From: an uncultured Bacteroidales bacterium
Lineage (GTDB): Bacteria; Bacteroidota; Bacteroidia; Bacteroidales; P3
Length of the DNA: 15,692 nt
NCBI GenBank assembly: GCA_937910265.1
Contig: CALEPD010000165.1
Span: 1 to 15,692 of the forward strand
Reading direction: 5' to 3'
The notes beneath the pieces were generated by a model. That model had not been told where the DNA came from and ran no database searches. It saw only the letters and a program-made list of their open reading frames with translations. The position numbers were made by a program, and so were the translations under genes. Each line of letters opens with the position of its first letter. The stretch's first letter is position 1. This document shows, in pieces, positions 1 to 7,102 of the stretch.

Positions 1-50
1 GCTCTCCGTCGAACGCCTACGAACAAAATGTTGAATTTTTAGAGCCTACC
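1..50 (+). repeat. 50-nt leader-type repeat, left copy
   Basis: Positions 1-50 match the reverse complement of 15581-15630 at 49 of 50 bases; the only difference is T at position 29 here against A in the other copy. Identity stops at position 51. The window begins inside or at the start of the repeat, so its 5' limit is unknown. The element begins GCTCT and ends with AGAGC (41-45), which can pair to close a stem; the other copy shows the full TAGGCTCT/AGAGCCTA pairing. An AAAA...TTTTT stem may form inside. The gpsA start codon lies 41 nt downstream. Two copies in the same position relative to their genes suggest a transcribed 5' leader or a dispersed repeat. Function is unknown. Confidence 0.85.
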
Positions 51-90
51 TTATTAATGAAAAAGTAGCAATTAATTTGTTTAATTATTT

Positions 91-1083
91 ATGATAGGAG
101 TTTTGGGCAGTGGCAGTTGGGCCACTTGCATAGTGAAAATACTTTTGGAGAAAGAGGGACGTTCGGTCAATTGGTTGGTCCGCGACCAGGAAATAGCCGA
201 TGGCGTTTGTCGGTGCGGCAAAAACCCCAGATATTTGTGCAACACTTATTTAGATCCGAACAGACTTAACATAAGCACCGACATCAGAGAAGTGGTTGAA
301 GCTTCTGATGAACTATATCTGGTTGTACCATCCGCTTTCATCGCACAGCAATTGTCGGAGCTGCCCAAAGAGTTGATCGCCTCCAAGGTTTGGATATCTG
401 CCGTAAAGGGCATGGTATCGCAAAGCGACTATGTTGTATCCGACTATCTTCATTTCGAATTGGGTGTTCCATTCGACAATATAGCAGTGGCTTCCGGCCC
501 GACCCATGCCGAAGAGCTTTCGTGCGCGCAAAACTCTGTCATTTCTGTTGCATCCTGCAATATGGAACTGGCCAAGCGTGTGTCGAAAGACATGCGTTGC
601 AGCTATCTATATACTTATTGCACCGATGCCATGCGTAGCGTTGAGTACGCAGGCGTCTTGAAAAACGTGTATGCCGTTGCCAGCGGAATTCTTTTTGGAC
701 TGGGTTACGGAGCCAATATGGTATCGACAGTTGTAGCATGCTCGATGAACGAAATGTCCAATTTCATCGACAAAGTTCTGGTTCAAAAACCACAATTCCC
801 CGACCACAAACTGCTTATAGCCGACTTGATGGTTACCTGTTGGTCGGAACACAGCCGCAACCGCCGACTCGGCACGCTGATTGGCGAAGGCTATACGGTT
901 GAGCAAGCCAAGACCGAACTGTCGATGGTTGCCGAAGGCTATTATTCGGCTAAAAGCATCTATATGATATCACAACAATATAAAATCCATATCCCCATAG
1001 CCGAGGCTGTTTATAACGTACTCTATAATCAAACCGATCCGAAGAAAGAGTTTCACCAACTCCTCGACTTGCTTTGGGCTTGA
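91..1083 (+). CDS. gpsA: NAD(P)-dependent glycerol-3-phosphate dehydrogenase
   Basis: Cytosolic GpsA reduces dihydroxyacetone phosphate to sn-glycerol 3-phosphate, the backbone for phospholipids. The 330-residue length is normal for the family. An N-terminal Rossmann motif, GSGSWAT, starts at residue 6. The substrate loop GPTHAEE is at 136-142, the conserved lysines are K106 (AVKGM) and K191 (VLKNV, the catalytic position), and the C-terminal SRNRRLG signature is near 255-261. Where many GpsA proteins read GDLV.TC, this one has ADLMVTC, a mild deviation. The ATG at 91 is the first possible start because an in-frame TAA lies at 82-84; the upstream region is AT-rich with no clear Shine-Dalgarno. 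The acyltransferase 37 nt downstream probably shares its transcript and uses its product. The promoter is probably left of the window, with the 1-50 repeat in the leader. Confidence 0.95.
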   Translation: MIGVLGSGSWATCIVKILLEKEGRSVNWLVRDQEIADGVCRCGKNPRYLCNTYLDPNRLNISTDIREVVEASDELYLVVPSAFIAQQLSELPKELIASKVWISAVKGMVSQSDYVVSDYLHFELGVPFDNIAVASGPTHAEELSCAQNSVISVASCNMELAKRVSKDMRCSYLYTYCTDAMRSVEYAGVLKNVYAVASGILFGLGYGANMVSTVVACSMNEMSNFIDKVLVQKPQFPDHKLLIADLMVTCWSEHSRNRRLGTLIGEGYTVEQAKTELSMVAEGYYSAKSIYMISQQYKIHIPIAEAVYNVLYNQTDPKKEFHQLLDLLWA

Positions 1084-1120
1084 GATATTAAATGATAAAT
1101 AACAAAGGAAAACATTATTG

Positions 1121-2248
1121 ATGAATTACGACGATTTTGCAGATTTGCGCCCATATACCGACGAAGAAGTTGCAGTTGCCATGCAGCGCATGTCTAAATC
1201 AAAACTTTTGCCAGCCATTTCGGCATATCTTTATCCCGACCAATTGGTGGGCAACCTGTCCCAAAAACTGAAAACAATCAAAACCACAGCCGATTTTCAG
1301 TCAACCGTCATGCGGGATGTCATATCACGGCTGATTATGGCGACCACCACCAATTTCACATATTCAGGCATCGAGAACCTGTCGCCCGACAAGGCATACC
1401 TCTTTGTCTCGAACCACCGCGACATTGTGCTTGACAGCTCGCTGATGCAATACATACTGATCAGCAACAACCTACAATCCTCACATATAGCTGCTGGCGG
1501 CAATCTTATGTTCAACGAATTTGCAACTGATCTTGCAAAATGCAACAAGTTGTTTTTCATTCCGCGCGGCGGGCAACAACGTGACTTTTACCAACAGTTG
1601 TCACACATTTCCGATTACATCCGTTTTGTAATTACGCAACGTCACGAGTCTATATGGATTGCCCAGCGCAATGGCCGTACAAAAGATGGTATGGATGCCA
1701 CAGCTGTTGCCATACTCAAAATGTTCGCACTCAGCGGCGGTAGCGACCTGGTGCAGTCGATTTCCGATTTGAATATTGTCCCCGTAAGCATCTCCTACGA
1801 ATGGGAACCATGCGATATTTTGAAAGCCAAAGAACTGGCCCAAAATCAAAATGGAGGATATCAAAAATCGGCCAACGATGATTGGAATAGCGTTTTATCG
1901 GGATTCATATCCAACAAGGGACATGTTCACCTTTCGTTCAACCAACCAGTCACTGTCGACGAATTGAACTCGTTCCCCAAAGCACACAATGCATTCTTTG
2001 CTTCGCTTGCAGCTCTTCTCGACAAACGTATCATCAACGGATACCGGCTGTCGCCCAACAACTACATTGCTCACGATTTAATCAACGATGCATCGACCTA
2101 CGCCGACAACTACACTCCCGAGCAAAAGGAAATTTTCCTCCAGCGCTACAACAGTTTGTCGGCCGAAAAGGATGTTTGGGTATCGCTACTGCAGGATATT
2201 TTCCTCTCCATTTATGCCAATCCAATTATAAATAAAAACAAACATTAA
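1121..2248 (+). CDS. PlsB/PlsC-superfamily glycerophosphate acyltransferase (putative)
   Basis: A 375-residue protein with acyltransferase blocks in the expected order. Block I is the histidine motif SNHRDIVLDS (His at 99), block II is KLFFIPRGGQQRDF near 143-156, block III is IAQRNGRTKDG near 180-190, and block IV is VPVSISYE near 220-227. The order and the block IV text fit glycerol-3-phosphate or 1-acylglycerol-3-phosphate acyltransferases. Blocks I and III deviate from the classical HX4D and EGxRS forms, so the exact substrate is unclear. It is probably membrane-associated, although no obvious transmembrane helix is seen. I chose ATG 1121 over the TTG at 1118 because it is a standard codon with a purine-rich AAAGGAAAA stretch about 10 nt upstream. 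Following gpsA directly, it most likely acylates glycerol 3-phosphate or its monoacyl product. Confidence 0.78.
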   Translation: MNYDDFADLRPYTDEEVAVAMQRMSKSKLLPAISAYLYPDQLVGNLSQKLKTIKTTADFQSTVMRDVISRLIMATTTNFTYSGIENLSPDKAYLFVSNHRDIVLDSSLMQYILISNNLQSSHIAAGGNLMFNEFATDLAKCNKLFFIPRGGQQRDFYQQLSHISDYIRFVITQRHESIWIAQRNGRTKDGMDATAVAILKMFALSGGSDLVQSISDLNIVPVSISYEWEPCDILKAKELAQNQNGGYQKSANDDWNSVLSGFISNKGHVHLSFNQPVTVDELNSFPKAHNAFFASLAALLDKRIINGYRLSPNNYIAHDLINDASTYADNYTPEQKEIFLQRYNSLSAEKDVWVSLLQDIFLSIYANPIINKNKH

Positions 2249-2255
2249 AAAAATA

Positions 2256-2287
2256 TTTGTCCTGTTTATAAAAAAGTTGTATCTTTG
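2256..2287 (+). promoter_or_regulatory. Bacteroidota-type promoter for rplU-rpmA
   Basis: TTTG at 2256-2259, a 20-nt spacer, then TATCTTTG at 2280-2287 match the Bacteroidota -33/-7 consensus (TTTG and TAnnTTTG). The predicted transcript starts near 2294, leaving a leader of about 60 nt before rplU. That leader holds a small perfect hairpin, ACTTTT-ACCTAT-AAAAGT (2305-2322), which might serve ribosomal protein autoregulation; this last point is speculative. Confidence 0.8.
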
Positions 2288-2354
2288 CAATTCATTTTGT
2301 AGGCACTTTTACCTATAAAAGTAAATGAAAGAACTTAACAATAAATAATTTACA

Positions 2355-2663
2355 ATGTACGCAATCGTAGAAATCGCAGGAAAGCAATTCAAGGTAGCAA
2401 AAGATCAAAAGATCTTCGTTAACCGTCTGCAAAACGACGAAGGTAGCGAAATTTCTTTTGACACCGTGATGCTCAAAGACAATGACGGTAATGTTGAGGT
2501 TGGACAACCTTACATTGCTGGTGCTAACGTTAAAGCCACTGTCCTCAAACATTTGAAGGGCAAAAAGGTCTTGGTATTCAAAAAAATCCGTCGCAAAGGA
2601 TATCAGAAGATGAATGGTCATCGTGATTATTTAACCCAAATCAAGATCGAAAGTATCAATTAA
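2355..2663 (+). CDS. rplU: 50S ribosomal protein L21
   Basis: A 102-residue large-subunit protein, the usual length for L21. It opens MYAIVEIAGKQFKV, the conserved L21 N-terminus, and carries the family's C-terminal signature: KKIRRKGYQKMNGHR near 77-91, followed by T.IKI. L21 binds 23S rRNA early in 50S assembly. It is followed 32 nt later by rpmA, the near-universal bacterial rplU-rpmA pair, and both are driven by the promoter at 2256-2287. The start is the ATG giving the canonical N-terminus; the leader is A/T-rich without a Shine-Dalgarno, as usual in this phylum. Confidence 0.97.
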   Translation: MYAIVEIAGKQFKVAKDQKIFVNRLQNDEGSEISFDTVMLKDNDGNVEVGQPYIAGANVKATVLKHLKGKKVLVFKKIRRKGYQKMNGHRDYLTQIKIESIN

Positions 2664-2695
2664 TTTAGTATCTTAACCTTTAAAATCAGTATATT

Positions 2696-2956
2696 ATGGC
2701 TCATAAAAAAGGTGTCGGTAGTTCCAGTAATGGTCGTGAATCCGAAAGCAAACGTTTGGGTGTGAAAATTTTTGGTGGTCAAAAATGTGTTGCTGGCAAC
2801 ATCATCATCCGTCAGCGCGGAACCCTTCACAACCCTGGTCAGAATGTTGGTATGGGAAAAGATCATACTTTGTATGCTCTTATCGACGGTACCGTTCAAT
2901 TCAAAAAAGGTCGCAAAGACCGCTCTTTTGTTTCAGTTATCCCTTCCGAAAACTAA
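2696..2956 (+). CDS. rpmA: 50S ribosomal protein L27
   Basis: An 86-residue L27, normal length. It begins MAHKKGVGSSSNGRESESKR, followed by the G.K.FGGQ.V..GNII.RQRGT block (residues 21-43) typical of the family. The flexible N-terminus reaches the peptidyl-transferase centre. There is no N-terminal pre-sequence of the kind cleaved in Firmicutes. It is the second gene of the rplU operon, and the transcript probably ends at the hairpin terminator at 3021-3058. Confidence 0.97.
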   Translation: MAHKKGVGSSSNGRESESKRLGVKIFGGQKCVAGNIIIRQRGTLHNPGQNVGMGKDHTLYALIDGTVQFKKGRKDRSFVSVIPSEN

Positions 2957-3020
2957 TCGGTTCAATAACTTGACAAATTCTATATAGTAGGCTTCTGTCC
3001 ACATATAGATAGAATTATAT

Positions 3021-3058
3021 AAAAGCTCTTCCAGTGAAAGGAAGAGCTTTTGTTTTTT
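3021..3058. terminator. Bidirectional rho-independent terminator between rpmA and the LytTR gene
   Basis: A perfect 12-bp stem (3021-3032 with 3040-3051, core AAAAGCTCTTCC) has a 7-nt loop and is followed by GTTTTTT on the + strand. The arms start with A's, so the - strand reading also ends in TTTT. It sits between the convergent rpmA and LytTR genes and could stop both transcripts. A weaker inverted repeat, AATTCTAT/ATAGAATT (2976-2983 and 3009-3016), lies just before it. Confidence 0.92.
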
Positions 3059-3059
3059 A

Positions 3060-3295
3060 TGCATGTTGTGCCGGACAGAAGTTGTCGCTCGCGCCTCTTC
3101 AGGGTCGGGCAATCTCTGATGTTTTTGAATATGTATCCAAATGTGGTCTGCTGGAGATACCCCCATAAACAGACAAATGTCGGACAAGAATGTTCGACAC
3201 TGTATAGGGCAATGAACGATTCAGATCAACGGATGGTAGACCATGGGGCTATTGGTCGGACAACTTCCCCATAACGATATCAGGTGTGGGACTGT
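3060..3295. other. Gene-free stretch between rpmA terminator and LytTR gene
   Basis: This is the remainder of the 339-nt gap after rpmA (2957-3295). It is GC-richer than most other spacers here. Short open frames cross it on both strands, but none resembles a known protein or has a convincing start. The 9-mer GTCGGACAA occurs twice (3179-3187 and 3255-3263), and ATGGGG/CCCCAT (3243-3248 and 3267-3272) could form a weak hairpin without a U tract. I see no tRNA or recognisable ncRNA. Confidence 0.5.
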
Positions 3296-4214
3296 TCAGA
3301 GCAACGGTTCTTCCTTCTCCTCTTCATCCGTAGTGCTGTCTTTGGTGAAGAAGCGAATCACCTGTTCGTTGTATGTTTTTGAAACAGGAATGGTTTTGCC
3401 TCCATGGTTGAGTTCTATTGTAAGGCCGTCCTTCTCCTTACGCATGAGCAAAACATTCTCAACGTTTACCATATAGCTTCGGTGGCAGCGTATCATGCCG
3501 ACAGGAGTCAAAGCCTCCTCCATCTTCTTCATCGAGTTGTGAAGTATGAAGCACTCCTCTTTGCCGTCTTTTATATAATGGATATTGGTGTAGTTGTCGG
3601 CCGACTCGAGATAAAGAATATCTTTTTTCTTGCTTACCAGCGACAGTTTTCCGCTTTTATCGTAGAAATTAACGGTATCGCCGATAATGCCTTTTGATGG
3701 GTTCTGCTCGAGCTGCTCCGTCAGTTTTGATATTTCCTTCTTGTGGGCTTTTATCATTAATAAGAGCAAGGTGATAACATATGGTATAATCAGTATGCCC
3801 ACCACATCGACAAAAATACGAACCATCAATTGGCCTATGGTTTTGTCTTCGGTTTGGATGAGTGACGCCAAGACAGACAACGAAAGGGTGAAGAACAGAA
3901 GTTCGGTTGCCACCCAGAGCAGATAGTGCCATACAACCATGCGGCGTTTGTTGGCATACATCTGCATCATGATACGGCTTGCCGCCAATGTGACAAATCC
4001 TGTGCCGACGACAACAGTTGTGTACAAGGGAAAGTCGCCTCCTTCGAAAAGCATGCGTGTACTGACAATGCCAAGGGGCTTATAGATTAAAATAAAAAGG
4101 ATGGCAAATATAAGTACACTTATTAAAAAAGGTATCAGACTCTGGCGTTGATATAGAAAACTGGGCAGAGGTTGACGAAGTTGGCGGATATATCGATTTC
4201 GTTTTTTTTTTCAC
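3296..4214 (-). CDS. LytTR-domain transcriptional regulator with N-terminal membrane helices (apparent frameshift at start)
   Basis: The C-terminal ~100 residues form a LytTR DNA-binding domain: KKKDILYLESADNYTNIHY, then MIRCHRSYMVNVENV and the IPVSKTY turn. In front are hydrophobic helices rather than a receiver domain, an architecture common in Bacteroidota. The first ATG (minus-strand start 4054) gives 252 residues, but the same frame stays open upstream to 4210. It encodes a charged start (KKKRNRYIRQ) and a further helix (SLIPFLISVLIFAILFILIY) with no ATG, GTG or TTG in frame. A GTG at 4214-4212 is followed by ten A's. With nine A's it would read straight into this frame, giving about 305 residues and four helices. 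I take this as the true gene, either slipped or phase-variable; a genuine start at 4054 would delete helix 1. Ligand and target genes are unknown; it is divergent from the fab operon. Confidence 0.8.
4202..4211 (-). repeat. A10 homopolymer at the LytTR start codon
   Basis: Ten T's on the + strand (4202-4211) read as A10 on the coding strand, directly after the candidate GTG start (4214-4212). Losing one A, or adding two, would join the GTG to the open frame that encodes the missing first helix. Such a tract is prone to replication or transcription slippage, and also to sequencing error. A second, shorter T8 run lies just upstream of the gene (4230-4237). Confidence 0.75.
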
Positions 4215-4289
4215 TTTGCCAAAAATGTGTTTTTTTTACCCAATATATCGCAATTTCGCCAATTTTATTGCTTATAATACCGAATTTAA

Positions 4290-4297
4290 CAAAATTA
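4290..4297 (-). promoter_or_regulatory. Possible -7 element for the LytTR gene
   Basis: Read on the minus strand, this is TAATTTTG, a full match to the Bacteroidota -7 consensus TAnnTTTG. It would start transcription near 4283 and leave a leader of about 70 nt before the GTG at 4214. No good TTTG lies at the expected -33 distance, so support is partial. Confidence 0.35.
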
Positions 4298-4320
4298 GTT
4301 AAAAAAAATAATCCACTTTC

Positions 4321-4365
4321 GCACCGTGAATTGAAACGCCAATTTTAGTTTTCATGTCACGGTGC
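4321..4365 (+). promoter_or_regulatory. Long hairpin upstream of fabH (leader or operator)
   Basis: GCACCGTGA (4321-4329) pairs perfectly with TCACGGTGC (4357-4365). Inside, GAAAC near 4333 can pair with GTTTC near 4349, giving an extended two-part stem. No U tract follows, so it is not a simple terminator. It lies about 60-100 nt before fabH, between divergent genes. It could be a dyad operator for a fatty-acid or LytTR regulator, or a structured 5' leader of the fab operon. I could not find a clear + strand promoter in 4215-4421 to decide between these. Confidence 0.55.
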
Positions 4366-4369
4366 TTGT

Positions 4370-4401
4370 AAGGTTCCACCCCACTCTATACTAAGAACCT
4401 T
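4370..4401 (+). promoter_or_regulatory. Second inverted repeat in the fabH upstream region
   Basis: AAGGTTC (4370-4376) and GAACCTT (4395-4401) form a perfect 7-bp inverted repeat with an 18-nt spacer, followed by TTATTAAAA and ending about 20 nt before the fabH ATG. In a transcript it could influence access to the fabH start; as DNA it could be an operator half-site pair. Which applies cannot be told from sequence. Confidence 0.45.
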
Positions 4402-4421
4402 TTATTAAAACTATTACTACA

Positions 4422-5387
4422 ATGAAAATAATTGGAACAGGAAGCTCGGTACCCAACAAGACTGTCAGCAACGATATGCTGACTGGGTTTCTCGACACCA
4501 GTGACGAATGGATCTCTACCCGCACGGGTATACGCTCACGTCAGATCATAACCAATGAGACACTTGAGGATTTGGCAATAGATGCCGCAGAAAAAGCAAT
4601 ACAATCATCGGGCATCACTCCCGATGAGTTGGAATTTATCATTGTCTCTAATGTGGCCAACAATTTTGTCACTCCGTCGCTCAGTGCCATTGTCCAAGGT
4701 GCAATCGGAAGCAATTGTCCCTGCATCGACTTGAACGGAGCATGCGCCGGATTTATTTATGCGATGGATATCTCCGAGGCATATCTCAAGACCGACCGCG
4801 CCAAGAATATTCTTATTCTTTGTGCAGAGGAGCCCACCCGCTTTTGTGATTGGCATCAGCGCGAAACCAGTGTTTTGTTTGGCGACGGAGCCGGAGCAGT
4901 GGTTGCCACCAAGGGCGACAATCTCCGCTCCATTCACCTTACCACATCGTCGAACCGTGATGTGATTTATTACAAGCGCAAACTGGAAAGCACCCCTTAC
5001 GAACAAACCGGCGTGGCCACACACGAGCCCCTGGTTATGCGGGGCCGCGAGGTGTTCCGTATTGCAGTGCAATCATCGAATGCCGACCTTAACTATGTTA
5101 TGGACAAAGCCAACGTGAATGCTGATAACATACAGTACTTTCTTCTTCACCAAGCCAACATGCGCATTCTCGAGGCCATCCGCACCAAATTGGATCAGCC
5201 GGAATCGAAATTTCCGACTAACATTGAACGATACGGCAATACCTCGTCGGCAAGTATTCCTATCTTACTCGATGAATTGTCGCGTGCTGGTAAAATCGAC
5301 AACGGCTCGTTTATCGCTTTAAGTGCTTTCGGCGCTGGATTTGTCACAGGTGCAGCCATTCTTCAATGGAACACCATTAATTACTAA
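4422..5387 (+). CDS. fabH: Beta-ketoacyl-ACP synthase III (KAS III)
   Basis: FabH starts acyl chains by condensing an acyl-CoA primer with malonyl-ACP. The 321-residue protein has the thiolase fold and the complete Cys-His-Asn triad: C108 in NGACAGF, H243 in LLHQAN and N273 in RYGNTS. Other family landmarks are DEWISTRTGIRSR (28-40), VLFGDGAGAVV (151-161) and the C-terminal FGAGF. It is first in a tight operon with fabF, fabZ, fabG, acp and the ETF/dehydrogenase genes, so it probably selects the primer for this pathway. Primer choice (acetyl or branched) cannot be read reliably from the sequence. Housekeeping fabH in this group usually sits by rpmF, so this may be a second copy. The ATG at 4422 gives the standard N-terminus. 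Confidence 0.94.
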   Translation: MKIIGTGSSVPNKTVSNDMLTGFLDTSDEWISTRTGIRSRQIITNETLEDLAIDAAEKAIQSSGITPDELEFIIVSNVANNFVTPSLSAIVQGAIGSNCPCIDLNGACAGFIYAMDISEAYLKTDRAKNILILCAEEPTRFCDWHQRETSVLFGDGAGAVVATKGDNLRSIHLTTSSNRDVIYYKRKLESTPYEQTGVATHEPLVMRGREVFRIAVQSSNADLNYVMDKANVNADNIQYFLLHQANMRILEAIRTKLDQPESKFPTNIERYGNTSSASIPILLDELSRAGKIDNGSFIALSAFGAGFVTGAAILQWNTINY

Positions 5388-5418
5388 TTAATTTTCTTTT
5401 ATTTAACCATATATAATT

Positions 5419-6657
5419 ATGAGAAGAGTTGTTATTACAGGTATAGGTTGCGTGAGTTCACTTGGAAACGATTTGAACACTACCTGGGAAGGATTGAAGG
5501 CTGGCCGTTGTGCCATCCGCGAGATTACCTCCATGCCTGTTGAGAGCTTACCTGTAAAGGTTGCTGGAGAGGTTATTGATTTTCACCCTGAAGAATACGG
5601 AATAGAGAAATCGTTGATACGGCATAGCGACCGCTATGCACTTTTTGCCCTTGCCGCAGCACATCAGGCAATGAATCAAAGCGGCTTGGAGGTCGGAAAC
5701 CACGTTGAGCCTCACCGCATTGGTGTTGCCATTGGTTCAGGCATTGGCGGAATTCATACCATCTGCAAGGAATACGGCTCAATGCTCCAGAATGGAATGC
5801 GTCGTGTTTCCCCGTTCTTTATTCCTATGATGATTGCCAACATGGCAGGTTCGAATGTGGCCACCACATTCCATGCCGAAGGTCCCAATCTGCCCGTTGT
5901 TACAGCATGCGCCACCGGCACCCACTCGGTGGGCGAGGCCTATCGACTCATCCGTGAGGGTCGTGCCGACGCTATGATAACCGGAGGATCGGAAGCGGCA
6001 ATATGCGAACTTTCAATTGCCGGCTTCTCGAACAGCAAGGCGCTCAGCACCAGCGCCGACCCCAATGCGGCATCTATTCCTTTCGATGCCCGCCGTCATG
6101 GATTTGTGATGGGCGAGGGTGCAGGCGTGTTGGTTCTTGAAGATTATGAGTTGGCCTGCAAACGAGGCGCTCATATATATGCCGAAGTTTGCGGCTATGG
6201 CAACACTTGCGACGCTTACCATTTTACCGCTCCACGTCCGGATGCCCGTTGTGCTACCCAAGCCATTCAGCTGGCATTGGAAGAGGCTGCATTCAAGTCA
6301 GGAGAGAACCTGTATATCAATGCACATGGCACCAGCACACCGCTTAACGACAAGACTGAGACCATGGCCATCAAGCAGGCTTTGGGTGAGAGCGATGCCC
6401 GTAAGGCTTTGGTAAGCTCCACCAAATCGATGATGGGTCATGCCCTGGGTGCAGCAGGTGCTTTGGAACTTATTGTTTGCGCACTGACCATCGGCGAAGG
6501 AGTGGTGGCTCCCACCATCAATTTGCAACAACCTGACCCAGAGTGCGATTTGGACTACACTCCTAATACCGCCCGCGATTTCAAGGCTGACATCACTATT
6601 TCCAACTCTTTCGGTTTCGGTGGACAGAATGCATGTGTAGCTCTTCGGAAAATCTAA
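5419..6657 (+). CDS. fabF: Beta-ketoacyl-ACP synthase II (KAS II)
   Basis: FabF extends acyl-ACP by two carbons with malonyl-ACP. The protein has 412 residues, the usual FabF length. The Cys-His-His triad is intact: C164 in VTACATGTHS, H303 in NAHGTSTPLND and H341 in MMGHALGAAGA, with the supporting lysine K336. The start MRRVVITGIG and end SNSFGFGGQNACV are canonical. It follows fabH by 31 nt and precedes fabZ by 21 nt, so it is almost certainly cotranscribed. Housekeeping fabF in Bacteroidota normally follows acpP directly; here the acp gene lies three genes downstream, supporting a separate, dedicated condensing enzyme. A chain-length factor is unlikely because the active-site cysteine is present. 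Confidence 0.94.
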   Translation: MRRVVITGIGCVSSLGNDLNTTWEGLKAGRCAIREITSMPVESLPVKVAGEVIDFHPEEYGIEKSLIRHSDRYALFALAAAHQAMNQSGLEVGNHVEPHRIGVAIGSGIGGIHTICKEYGSMLQNGMRRVSPFFIPMMIANMAGSNVATTFHAEGPNLPVVTACATGTHSVGEAYRLIREGRADAMITGGSEAAICELSIAGFSNSKALSTSADPNAASIPFDARRHGFVMGEGAGVLVLEDYELACKRGAHIYAEVCGYGNTCDAYHFTAPRPDARCATQAIQLALEEAAFKSGENLYINAHGTSTPLNDKTETMAIKQALGESDARKALVSSTKSMMGHALGAAGALELIVCALTIGEGVVAPTINLQQPDPECDLDYTPNTARDFKADITISNSFGFGGQNACVALRKI

Positions 6658-6678
6658 CCATTAATTATAATATTTATT

Positions 6679-7092
6679 ATGACAAGAGACGACGTAAAAA
6701 CTTTTCTTCCACACCGTGAGCCCATGTTGCTTATCGACGATGTGATACAGGACGGCGAATATGCCATTGCCCATTACCATGTCACGGGAGACGAATTTTT
6801 CCTGCAAGGACATTTCCCCGGCAATCCGGTTGTTCCGGGAGTGATTCTTTGCGAAATCATGGCGCAGTCGTGCTGCATTCTCCTCAAGGACGAATTGGTG
6901 GGTAGAACCCCCCTGTACAGCGGCATCGACAAAGTCAGGTTCAAGCATCCTGTACGTCCCGGCGATACCATTGAAATAAAAGGGAAAATCACCAACCGCC
7001 GTGGATTGTTTTATATAGTGCAAGCTCAAGCCACTGTCGGAGGCCAGCTCTGTGTGAGGGGAGAACTGATGTTTATGTTGATTGACAGATAA
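6679..7092 (+). CDS. fabZ: 3-hydroxyacyl-ACP dehydratase, FabZ type
   Basis: A 137-residue single hotdog-fold protein that would dehydrate 3-hydroxyacyl-ACP to trans-2-enoyl-ACP. It shows the FabZ N-terminal FLPHREPMLLID (9-20), the catalytic block QGHFPGNPVVPGV with H45, and E59 in CEIMAQ. The 14-residue His-Glu spacing matches known FabZ enzymes, and KVRFKHPVRPGD is also typical. No FabA-type isomerase features are seen. Bacteroidota usually carry their housekeeping FabZ fused to LpxC, so a free-standing FabZ here is probably an additional enzyme for this cluster. It ends 10 nt before the fabG start. Confidence 0.92.
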   Translation: MTRDDVKTFLPHREPMLLIDDVIQDGEYAIAHYHVTGDEFFLQGHFPGNPVVPGVILCEIMAQSCCILLKDELVGRTPLYSGIDKVRFKHPVRPGDTIEIKGKITNRRGLFYIVQAQATVGGQLCVRGELMFMLIDR

Positions 7093-7102
7093 TAAGGGAT
7101 TT

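Noticed and set aside
3243..3272. ATGGGG/CCCCAT hairpin as a terminator for the LytTR gene
   Set aside because: The loop is 18 nt and no U tract follows on the minus strand; the hairpin at 3021-3058 is far better.
3050..3274. Open frame of 74 codons after rpmA, and an opposing one at 2933-3187
   Set aside because: Both overlap the terminator hairpin, lack a credible start region and resemble nothing known.
4605..5072. 155-codon open frame on the minus strand inside fabH
   Set aside because: It lies wholly antisense to a fabH with complete catalytic residues, and its sequence resembles no protein family; it is a codon-bias shadow.
7082..7102. TTG start for fabG overlapping fabZ
   Set aside because: ATG 7103 has a purine-rich upstream stretch and gives the canonical FabG N-terminus.
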